NCBI GenBank assembly: GCA_934615635.1 | Contig: CAKTTT010000060.1 | Span: forward strand, 1-11,583 | DNA: 11,583 nucleotides | Source of the DNA: an uncultured Eubacteriales bacterium | GTDB taxonomy: Bacteria; Bacillota; Clostridia; Oscillospirales; Acutalibacteraceae | Direction: 5' to 3' | Shown here: piece after piece, positions 1 through 5,068 of the stretch | How the letters are laid out: each line of letters begins with the position of its first letter | Position numbering within the stretch: position 1 is the stretch's first letter | The notes under the pieces: model-generated | Database searches by the model: none | What the model was told of the DNA's origin: nothing | Seen by the model: the letters and a program-made list of their open reading frames with translations, nothing else | Made by a program: the position numbers and the translations under genes

Positions 1-44
1 GGCATAAGCCCGTGCTTGTGCCTTTTGATGGCTGTATTCTATAA
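1..44 (+). CDS. Possible 3' end of an upstream gene (partial)
   Basis: The frame beginning at base 3 is open from the window edge to a TAA at 42-44 and reads HKPVLVPFDGCIL. It ends just before the ribosome site of the next gene, which is where an upstream operon member would be expected to stop. A second frame (codons from base 1) stays open to a TGA at 64-66 and would overlap the next gene's TTG start as TTGA, so the choice of frame is not settled. Thirteen residues are too few to name a family. Inference only. Confidence 0.25.
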   Translation, partial: HKPVLVPFDGCIL

Positions 45-62
45 AGAGGAGGGTCTGCCGCC

Positions 63-569
63 TTGAAACGCTGGACGCACTGGATAAAATCCCTATTCTA
101 TACGCCCAAGCACACCAAAACCTCAGACGACAATATCCTGCGGCTGCTCCTGCCCTCTATTGCGGGGAGCCTGCTGTGCATGGTCTGCCTGGCCGGGACG
201 ACATGGGCGTGGTTTTCCGCGAGTATTCAGACCGCGCCCCAGACGATTACAGCAGCCAACTTCGCTGTGACGGTTTCGATTGAAAACGATAAAGGGCAAT
301 CGGTTGAAGCTCAGAACGGCCAATATAATCTGACAGCAGGAGTGGAATATACCGTTACGCTAACCGCGGGCGGCAACGCTCCGAGCGGAGGTTACTGCAT
401 CGTCGAAGGCGGTGCGAAGCCGCAGTATACCGCCCAGATGCTGCCCGAGAAGGAATTAAAATTCACCTTGATCCCCAAAGAGACGGCGAACTATGCCTTT
501 ACCGCTGTATGGGGAAGCTATTCCGGCGAGGCGGATATACAGCAAGGCGCCATCATGAAAGGGAAGTAA
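63..569 (+). CDS. Small exported protein with SipW/TasA-type N-terminal signal
   Basis: The 168-residue product starts at TTG (63-65), supported by a strong ribosome site AGAGGAGGG at 45-53 with a 9-base gap; no better ATG lies nearby. A basic N-terminus (residues 1-23) leads into one hydrophobic segment (about 28-47), followed by TTWAWFSAS (46-54) and then ANFAVTVSIEN. This order, a membrane segment ending in a W/Y-A-W-F motif followed by a small beta-rich domain, is typical of proteins processed by the SipW-type signal peptidase (TasA/camelysin-like families). The rest (55-168) is Thr/Ala/Gly-rich, with alternating hydrophobic residues suggesting a single beta-sandwich. No catalytic motif is seen. 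The likely place is outside the membrane, as matrix, fibre or surface material. A SipW-type peptidase would be expected next door but is not in this window. The specific role is unknown. Confidence 0.7.
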   Translation: MKRWTHWIKSLFYTPKHTKTSDDNILRLLLPSIAGSLLCMVCLAGTTWAWFSASIQTAPQTITAANFAVTVSIENDKGQSVEAQNGQYNLTAGVEYTVTLTAGGNAPSGGYCIVEGGAKPQYTAQMLPEKELKFTLIPKETANYAFTAVWGSYSGEADIQQGAIMKGK

Positions 570-730
570 AGCGTTCCAGATGGGTCTGCGCACATGGAGG
601 CTGGCCTTATGCGGCGCCGTCTGATATGCCGGGGAAATTGAAAAACGGCCCGAAAAAGGCTTGCTCGAAGGTAGACGGCGGATATTTGATCGACTATGTT
701 TTCTATCACTTTATCTAGTGGTATATCATG

Positions 731-753
731 AATTTTCATAGCGAATGAAAATT
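731..753. repeat. AT-rich inverted repeat upstream of the surface-protein promoter
   Basis: AATTTTCAT (731-739) and ATGAAAATT (745-753) are perfect 9-base arms around the 5-base loop AGCGA. The repeat lies 15 bases upstream of the putative -35 box (768-773) of the next gene. It could be an operator for that promoter or a weak stem-loop closing the preceding gene. No clear T-run follows, so the operator reading is slightly favoured. Confidence 0.4.
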
Positions 754-767
754 ATTTATGCTTTCTC

Positions 768-796
768 TTGCGAAATAGTAGAATTTATTATAAAAT
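768..796 (+). promoter_or_regulatory. Putative sigma-A-type promoter for the cell-wall-anchored protein
   Basis: TTGCGA (768-773) and TAAAAT (791-796) are separated by 17 bases and match the -35 and -10 consensus at 4/6 and 5/6. They sit in a strongly AT-rich stretch (about 715-842) that contrasts with the GC-rich surroundings. The start site would be near 803, giving a leader of about 40 bases. An alternative -10 TATAAA at 789-794 would give a 15-base spacer. The rest of the 570-841 gap shows no supported gene. Confidence 0.5.
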
Positions 797-841
797 AATA
801 TTTGAAAAGTCAAAAAACAGAAAGAATAGAGTGGAAATAAA

Positions 842-2332
842 TTGAGGGAAGTGAAACAAAGAGGCGGACGGCTTTTGGCCGTTTTCGCCGCCGTTTGTAT
901 GCTGATGTCCTTATTGTCGACATCTATTTTTGCATCTGCCGAGGGAGAAGAGGAAGCGTTTGTGCTTCCTACCAAATGCGCAACCGTTGCTCTAGAAGGC
1001 GGCGAACTGCTGGACCTGGGCAATTCCTATACTCTGGCGGCGACGGAGCTCGACAGCACTGGTATCCAGGCGCTGTGTCTGACAGTGACCGAGCTGTTCG
1101 ATATGGATTTGCTGCCGCTGCTAGGCGAGATGGCGCCGCCGGACATGGAGTCCTTCTCCATCAATGATATTCTGGATAAGGATTTCGACGGATTGGCGGA
1201 ATGGGCGGGTCTCTCCACGGAGGAGCTGTCCGTTATCGTAGAGGGCTTACAGACGGAATATCCCGATTTGGCGGCCCAGCTTGAGGAGCCCTATACTTCC
1301 TTTAATGCGCTTGCCGCCGACGTGCTGGCGGTTTTCGGCCTAGAATATACGCCGGAGGACAGCCTGGGCGATTGGCTTCTGGATCTCGTGAACACGATGG
1401 CGGAAGCGATGGGAATCCCCTCGTTCGCCTCTCTTCCCGCCGCGTTTGTCGGGATGTGTAACGCCGCGATGGAGATGGAGTGGACCGAGGATACCTCTCT
1501 CGGCGTGATGTATAACGATCTGCTGGATATGAAGCTCGCTGATCTGATGGGCATGATCCCCATGGTCGCAGAAGGTGAGGATGATGGAGCGGAGGGGGAA
1601 GAGGATCTGTATCCCGCTATGGATCCGGATATGACTCTGCGGGACTATCTCTCCCTCATGACGGAAATAGAGAACACCGGGCTGTATATGATTAGCGCCG
1701 TCAGCAGCACAGCCCCCCTCACGCTCAAGCTGCACCACGATAAGGCGGCGGATGTCGCCTTCACCGCGGTTCTGGACGGCAAGGCCCTCACGGTCACCGA
1801 TAAGGGCGACGGCGACTTCGAACTGCAGCTCCCTCGGGACGCTGGCAGCCATACCCTCGCCATCCAAGTGGCGTATACCGGGGATATGACCGATTATGAA
1901 GAGATGGTGGCCGAGAAGGAAGAGCTGAGTTACTACTACAATGTGGCTCTGAAAATTACTCCCAGCGATGCCTGTCAATTGACCTCTTTCTCCCTGGCAG
2001 GCGTGCCCGGCGTTATCGATGAGGAGAACAAAACGGTTTCTGTCACGCTGCCTGCGGGCACGGATGTGAGCGTCCTTATCCCGGATAAGATGGAGGTTTC
2101 CTATAAGGCTGCTCATAACGCTGACGAAGCGCAGGATTATTCCCAGGACGTGGCCGTGACAGTGACGGCGGAAGATGGGGTGCATACCGCCACCTACATC
2201 TTGAAGGTCACTGTCCAGACAAACGCGCCGTCTGATAATCCCGCTACCGGCGTTTCCACGGCGGCCGGCGCCGCTGTCATCGGCCTCGTCGCCCTGTCGG
2301 TGCTGTTCGCCGCCCGCAAACGTCGTGGTTGA
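842..2332 (+). CDS. Exported cell-wall-anchored protein with NPATG sorting signal
   Basis: The 496-residue product starts at TTG (842-844) with only a weak ribosome site (GAGTGG, 829-834). A signal peptide is clear: a basic start, a hydrophobic core at 11-30, and a likely cleavage after ASA (31-33). Residues 34-375 are acidic and match no family I recognise; a short acidic run (244-255) may be a linker. Residues about 378-458 look like a bacterial beta-sandwich domain of the cadherin-like/DUF5018 kind (TSFSLAGVPG, then VTLPAGTDVSVLIP, then DVAVTVTAEDGVHTATYILKV). The C-terminus has NPATG (466-470), a hydrophobic segment (about 473-490) and the basic tail RKRRG, which is the layout of a sortase substrate with an NPxTG variant of LPxTG. 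It should be displayed on the cell wall. Adhesion or ligand binding is a guess. No sortase gene lies in the window. A terminator follows at 2453-2493. Confidence 0.8.
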   Translation: MREVKQRGGRLLAVFAAVCMLMSLLSTSIFASAEGEEEAFVLPTKCATVALEGGELLDLGNSYTLAATELDSTGIQALCLTVTELFDMDLLPLLGEMAPPDMESFSINDILDKDFDGLAEWAGLSTEELSVIVEGLQTEYPDLAAQLEEPYTSFNALAADVLAVFGLEYTPEDSLGDWLLDLVNTMAEAMGIPSFASLPAAFVGMCNAAMEMEWTEDTSLGVMYNDLLDMKLADLMGMIPMVAEGEDDGAEGEEDLYPAMDPDMTLRDYLSLMTEIENTGLYMISAVSSTAPLTLKLHHDKAADVAFTAVLDGKALTVTDKGDGDFELQLPRDAGSHTLAIQVAYTGDMTDYEEMVAEKEELSYYYNVALKITPSDACQLTSFSLAGVPGVIDEENKTVSVTLPAGTDVSVLIPDKMEVSYKAAHNADEAQDYSQDVAVTVTAEDGVHTATYILKVTVQTNAPSDNPATGVSTAAGAAVIGLVALSVLFAARKRRG

Positions 2333-2452
2333 TTCGGCTTTTACAGCGAAATCGAAGGAATCAGGCGGCTTGATTAAACCCTATACGCCATTTCGAACTC
2401 GTACAAGCTTTCGATTTGCTTATTAAGGCGCCTCCACCGCTCCCAATCGATG

Positions 2453-2493
2453 AAAAACCGCCAGCCCTGTTCCGTATAGGGCCGGCGGTTTTT
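2453..2493. terminator. Strong bidirectional stem-loop terminator
   Basis: AAAAACCGCC-A-GCCCT (2453-2468) pairs with AGGGC-C-GGCGGTTTTT (2478-2493): fifteen pairs with one A/C mismatch, a 9-base loop, and an A-run and T-run at the ends. It works on paper in both directions. It closes the surface-protein transcript on the plus strand and could also stop anything read leftward from the hydrolase gene. Confidence 0.85.
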
Positions 2494-2529
2494 CGTTAGG
2501 CTACGGGAGGGAAGCGGAGGAGAAAGCAA

Positions 2530-2790
2530 ATGAGCAGAATGAAAAAGCTGCTCAAGCAATGGCTGGCGGTATTGTTTTCGATGGCGCTGGGGACGGTGAG
2601 TGTACCGGTCGGTCTGACGGAAGTCTGACGGAAGAGGAGACTTCAGCAGCGGGAACGCCGGAAGCGGGAGAAGCGCCTGGGAGAAGGGCGGATACAGCAA
2701 AGCGCCAATCCTGGATGAGGACGTCACCCGGCGTTCGGAAGACGCCAAGCATTTCCGGCGCAGCGACGGATCGTATGCCATAAGCCGCTC
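2530..2790 (+). pseudogene. Broken gene: N-terminal remnant of a secreted RHS/YD-repeat-like protein
   Basis: A good ribosome site (GGAGGAG, 2516-2522, 7 bases from the ATG at 2530) opens a 32-codon frame, MSRMKKLLKQWLAVLFSMAL and onwards, which is a textbook signal peptide. It stops at TGA 2626-2628. The stop is caused by an exact 11-base tandem duplication, GTCTGACGGAA at 2612-2622 and 2623-2633. Removing one copy joins the signal peptide in frame to TEEETSAAGTPEAGEAPG, a low-complexity stretch typical after a signal. A second shift near 2670-2690 would lead into the frame reading GYSKAPILDEDVTRRSEDA (about 2690-2746) and then KHFRRSDGSYA (to about 2779). The pattern E..R.E..KHFR..DGSY is, from memory, common near the N-terminus of Clostridial RHS/WapA-like secreted proteins. 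Nothing similar continues past about 2790, where the convergent hydrolase gene ends. The RHS assignment is inference; the duplication and signal peptide are seen directly. Confidence 0.55.
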
Positions 2791-2809
2791 CTGGCAATCG
2801 CCCGTGCGA

Positions 2810-3472
2810 TTAAAACGCCTGCCGGTTATAATCGAAGCCGCAGTGGGAGAGGAATTCTCTGGCCATGAGGGTGGCGCCCATCTGGTTGGGGTGAACCCGG
2901 TCCCAGGCGATGCAGGTGGAGTGGCGGATACGGCAGAAACGCTCATACAAGGACTGAAAATCCACAAAAATACAGCCGTGCTTTTCCGCCAGTTCGCGGC
3001 AGATCTGGCAGTATTCGTCCATCCGCGCCCGCATCGGGTCCTCACGGTTGGGCTCCATATAAAAGGGGGTGAGGATGAAAATGCCTTTGACGCTGTCCTT
3101 CACCTTGCCGATCATGGTTTCCATATTGGCGGCGTATTCCTCCGGCTGCACCTGAGCATCCCGGATGGCGGGGCAGTCGAACTGCCGCCAGACGTCGTTG
3201 ATCCCAATGCAGATGGATACCCAATCGGGTTTCAGTTCCACTACGTCCCGATCAAATCGGTTCAGCAGGTCCCGGCTGGTGTTGCCGCTGATACCCGCGT
3301 TGGTGATTCGGATGTTCCGCTCGGGATAACAGGAGACCAGCAGATTTTCGATCACCCGGACATAGCTTCTGCCCAGATCGTCGAACAAACCCTCTCCCAC
3401 CGGCTGGGCGCTGCCCATATCGGTGACCGAATCCCCGGCGAACACGATGCGGTCATAGTTTTCAAAGAGCAT
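2810..3472 (-). CDS. SGNH/GDSL-family hydrolase (lipase/esterase-like)
   Basis: The 220-residue product is counted from the ATG at 3472, chosen over upstream in-frame starts because GGAGG lies 7 bases before it. All SGNH blocks are visible: block I FAGDSVTD with nucleophile Ser15; block II NAGISGNTSRD with the oxyanion Gly (about 63); block III GIND (90-93) with Asn92; and block V DRVHPNQ with Asp191 and His194 completing the triad. The family hydrolyses esters such as acyl or acetyl groups on lipids, sugars or cell-wall material; the true substrate cannot be read from sequence. There is no signal peptide, so a cytoplasmic enzyme is likely. It follows the GNAT gene on the same strand after a 106-base gap, so the two may share a transcript. 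The gap holds an imperfect palindrome (3500-3522). Length is normal for single-domain members. Confidence 0.85.
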   Translation of the reverse strand: MLFENYDRIVFAGDSVTDMGSAQPVGEGLFDDLGRSYVRVIENLLVSCYPERNIRITNAGISGNTSRDLLNRFDRDVVELKPDWVSICIGINDVWRQFDCPAIRDAQVQPEEYAANMETMIGKVKDSVKGIFILTPFYMEPNREDPMRARMDEYCQICRELAEKHGCIFVDFQSLYERFCRIRHSTCIAWDRVHPNQMGATLMAREFLSHCGFDYNRQAF

Positions 3473-3499
3473 ATACCTTCCTCCAACCTTTTTGATTTT

Positions 3500-3522
3500 G
3501 TACGAATCCCGACGGATCGTAC
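3500..3522. repeat. Imperfect palindrome between the acetyltransferase and hydrolase genes
   Basis: GTACGAATCC (3500-3509) and GGATCGTAC (3514-3522) form an inverted repeat with a single unpaired base, separated by CGAC. It sits 28 bases upstream of the hydrolase start codon. It may be an operator or a small hairpin in the intergenic mRNA. No strong promoter was found beside it. Confidence 0.35.
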
Positions 3523-3578
3523 CAGCCTCCCTCATCTTATCACAGGCTACGGAAAATCGCCATAGGTCCGGGGATAAA

Positions 3579-4022
3579 TCAGATAAATTTTTCCAAATAA
3601 ACCATATCGGTCAGCAGTTTGCCGCCCTCCCAGATGGGATGATCGTAATTGTCGGTGAAAAAATTCTTGACCCGGAAAGCCTCGGTAAAGCCGCATTTCT
3701 GGTAAAAGGGGAGGGTGAGGGGACTGTCGCCCGTTCCCACCAGCATACGGTGACAACGGGGACGATAGAAATGACAGACATAGTCCACCATGGCGCGGCC
3801 GTAGCCCATCCCCTGAAAGGCGGGAGCGGTGGCCAGGTTTTTGATCTCCGCTTCTCCCGCGCCCTTGTCGCAGACGACGCAAATCGTCCGCAGACCGCCG
3901 TCGTACAAGGCGAACAGATCCCCCTGTTCCAAATACCGGTCGATCATGCTTTCCTGCTCGTCGGCCAGCAGCAGAAGGGGGAGGTATCGCTTTTTATCCT
4001 CCGTAACCTGCAAAAAATCCAC
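3579..4022 (-). CDS. GNAT-family N-acetyltransferase
   Basis: The product has 147 residues if translation starts at GTG (4022). This start is preferred because GGAGG lies 8 bases before it, while the in-frame ATG at 4037 has no ribosome site and sits only about 13 bases from the predicted transcript start. The protein then begins MDFLQVTEDKKRYLPLLLLA. The core GNAT features are present: motif A, EIKNLATAPAFQGMGYGRAM (59-78), carries the acetyl-CoA pyrophosphate loop QGMGYG (70-75), and motif B contains SPLTLPFYQKCGF (100-112). Members move an acetyl group from acetyl-CoA to an amine on a small molecule or protein; the acceptor is not evident. It is cytoplasmic, and its own promoter lies at 4057-4086. 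The hydrolase gene follows on the same strand. Confidence 0.85.
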   Translation of the reverse strand: MDFLQVTEDKKRYLPLLLLADEQESMIDRYLEQGDLFALYDGGLRTICVVCDKGAGEAEIKNLATAPAFQGMGYGRAMVDYVCHFYRPRCHRMLVGTGDSPLTLPFYQKCGFTEAFRVKNFFTDNYDHPIWEGGKLLTDMVYLEKFI

Positions 4023-4056
4023 TCTACCGGCCTCCATTTTTCGCTGTATCGGCCCA

Positions 4057-4086
4057 ATTATACCACATAAACCGGACGGCTGTCAT
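4057..4086 (-). promoter_or_regulatory. Extended -10 promoter for the acetyltransferase gene
   Basis: Read on the minus strand, ATGACA (4086-4081, 5/6 of the -35 consensus), an 18-base spacer and a perfect TATAAT (4062-4057) preceded by TGG form an extended -10 promoter. The start site would be near 4050. This leaves about 28 bases of leader to the GTG at 4022, enough for its ribosome site, but only about 13 bases to the ATG at 4037, which supports the GTG start. Confidence 0.7.
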
Positions 4087-4171
4087 CCGTTGTATTCAAG
4101 AGCTGTATATAGAACAGCCTGCGTGTCGGGGCCTTTTTAATCATGCGCGCTGTGATGAAACACCACGTATA

Positions 4172-4185
4172 GGTAAGCGTTACCA
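4172..4185. promoter_or_regulatory. cre-like (CcpA/LacI-family) operator candidate
   Basis: GGTAAGCGTTACCA matches the Gram-positive catabolite-response consensus TGWAARCGYTWNCW at 13 of 14 positions (the first base differs). Its core GGTAAGCGTTACC is a perfect palindrome apart from the central base. It lies 86 bases upstream of the -35 box of the acetyltransferase promoter, which is far for simple repression. It could instead belong to a lost gene. Confidence 0.4.
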
Positions 4186-4350
4186 CTCCGCCACTGCATA
4201 TCGATCCGGCAGGCTATAGTGGGGTGAATTTATGATTGATCTATGAATGGGCGTGATTATTCGCCAAGGTTGTTACGGGTGAGTATGATTTAAGCTCTAT
4301 ATTTAATGGCGTTTTTGACAAACACCAAACGGACGAAAAAGAAAAAAGGA

Positions 4351-4389
4351 ATCCCCTGGAAATGAGCATTTAAGCCACTCCCAGGAGAT
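4351..4389. terminator. Stem-loop with flanking A/T runs, possible terminator
   Basis: ATCCCCTGG (4351-4359) pairs with CCAGGAGAT (4381-4389) with one mismatch and a 21-base loop. TTTTT overlaps and follows on the plus side (4389-4393), and an A-rich run (4336-4347) precedes it, which would be the T-run for minus-strand transcripts. The large loop weakens the case. Confidence 0.4.
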
Positions 4390-4455
4390 TTTTAATGTGA
4401 AAGGACGACCGTATCCCCGAAAGTGGATAAGCGCAAGGAAACGAAGATGTGGATG

Positions 4456-4544
4456 AGAAACCTTTGCGGGTTTCTGCTCTGCGTCGAGCGTCAAACAACG
4501 CGACAAAAAGAAAAGACAGGCTTTAGCCTGTCTTTTCTTTTTGT
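4456..4544 (+). ncRNA. Candidate small RNA or structured terminator block
   Basis: Three helices follow each other on the plus strand. AGAAACC/GGTTTCT is at 4456-4462/4469-4475. GTCG plus CGT pairs with ACG plus CGAC at 4483-4491/4498-4504. Last is a hairpin with perfect 20-base arms (4503-4522 and 4525-4544) ending in TTTTCTTTTTGT. Helices two and three share two bases, so they would compete slightly. The last one is a very good terminator in both directions. I found no matching promoter upstream, so an independent RNA is only a possibility; the terminator alone is well supported. Confidence 0.35.
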
Positions 4545-4708
4545 AAAGGCGATACAAAATGAATCTCCAGCGCCGCAGGGCGCAAACCCGCAAAAAAGTT
4601 GGCAGCGACAGCGAACCGGTGCGAGGGCGTTTACAACCGAGCAGGTGAACCAAACGTGACTTTTTGCGGAAAGGAGAAGCAGCGGCGTGAACGCGCTCTG
4701 AATTTTGT

Positions 4709-4744
4709 AAAAAATCGGAGCAAGCGATACAAAGCTTGCTCCGA
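4709..4744 (-). terminator. Second terminator downstream of tRNA-Gly
   Basis: On the minus strand, TCGGAGCAAGC (4744-4734) pairs perfectly with GCTTGCTCCGA (4725-4715) around an 8-base loop and is followed directly by TTTTTT (4714-4709). This is a classic Rho-independent terminator. It lies about 50 bases beyond the first one, so it backs it up or ends a short extra transcript. Confidence 0.8.
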
Positions 4745-4793
4745 CGTGTGAGGGTGAGATAAAAAGGATCCCGCTCGTGGCGAACTACACAAC

Positions 4794-4829
4794 AAAAATG
4801 CAGCCGGCAACCCATTACGAATTGCCGAC
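4794..4829 (-). terminator. Terminator just downstream of tRNA-Gly
   Basis: On the minus strand, GTCGGCAA (4829-4822) pairs with TTGCCGGC (4810-4803), with one G-T pair, and a TTTTT run (4798-4794) follows after four bases. It starts 8 bases past the tRNA 3' end. Confidence 0.65.
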
Positions 4830-4837
4830 CGCAGGTC

Positions 4838-4912
<75 letters not shown>

Positions 4913-4913
4913 A

Positions 4914-4948
4914 GATAAGCAAGCGCCTTGTTTTGGCGCTTGCTTATC
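4914..4948. repeat. 14-base perfect inverted repeat between tRNA-Gly and its promoter
   Basis: GATAAGCAAGCGCC (4914-4927) and GGCGCTTGCTTATC (4935-4948) are perfect arms around TTGTTTT. It begins one base upstream of the mature tRNA 5' end, and its outer end overlaps three bases of the -10 box. No T-run follows directly on either strand, so it is not a standard terminator. It could be an operator, a processing signal in read-through RNA, or a remnant of an insertion. Confidence 0.6.
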
Positions 4949-4974
4949 ATAGCATATTCCTTTTTAAAAATCAA
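4946..4974 (-). promoter_or_regulatory. Promoter for tRNA-Gly
   Basis: On the minus strand, TTGATT (4974-4969), a 17-base spacer and TATGAT (4951-4946) preceded by TGC give a 4/6 -35 box and a 5/6 extended -10 box. The start site would be near 4939, about 27 bases before the mature tRNA. Confidence 0.6.
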
Positions 4975-5068
4975 GAGGTCATCGCAGTTTTTCGCCGCAA
5001 AGGAGAATAAAATATCGGATAACGGCTCCCGGGACCGACGCCTATACCTATTCCTGTGCAGGGAAGCC

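Larger units (their letters stand above)
4087..4837. other. Long stretch without a supported gene, rich in stem-loops
   Basis: No open frame here has both a ribosome site and recognisable protein character. The longest frames (minus 4303-4815, plus 4423-4659) run straight through perfect hairpins and are Arg/Lys-rich, as expected of chance frames. What can be seen is a cre-like palindrome (4172-4185), a stem-loop (4351-4389), a possible small-RNA structure ending in a 20-base-arm hairpin (4456-4544), and two terminators behind the tRNA (4709-4744 and 4794-4829). The words CGATACAAA occur beside two of the hairpins (4551-4559 and 4725-4733), which hints at a shared repeat unit. The stretch may be a conserved tRNA-linked non-coding repeat; this is inference. 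Confidence 0.5.

Noticed and set aside
1340..2185. Minus-strand 281-codon open frame
   Set aside because: Antisense to the sortase-anchored protein, which has a signal peptide, a domain and a sorting signal in its own frame.
2374..3045. Minus-strand 223-codon open frame covering the terminator, the broken gene and part of the hydrolase
   Set aside because: It runs in another frame of the hydrolase and through a perfect terminator stem. It has no ribosome site and its residues are low-complexity. Its tail (DWERWRRLNKQIESLYEFEM) looks protein-like but has no support.
4503..4544. Perfect 20-base inverted repeat as ends of a small mobile element
   Set aside because: The arms are separated by only two bases, so they form one hairpin rather than element ends; no target-site duplication was seen.
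4303..4815. Minus-strand 170-codon frame downstream of tRNA-Gly
   Set aside because: It passes through four stem-loops including two terminators and has no ribosome site; treated as a chance frame in a non-coding block.
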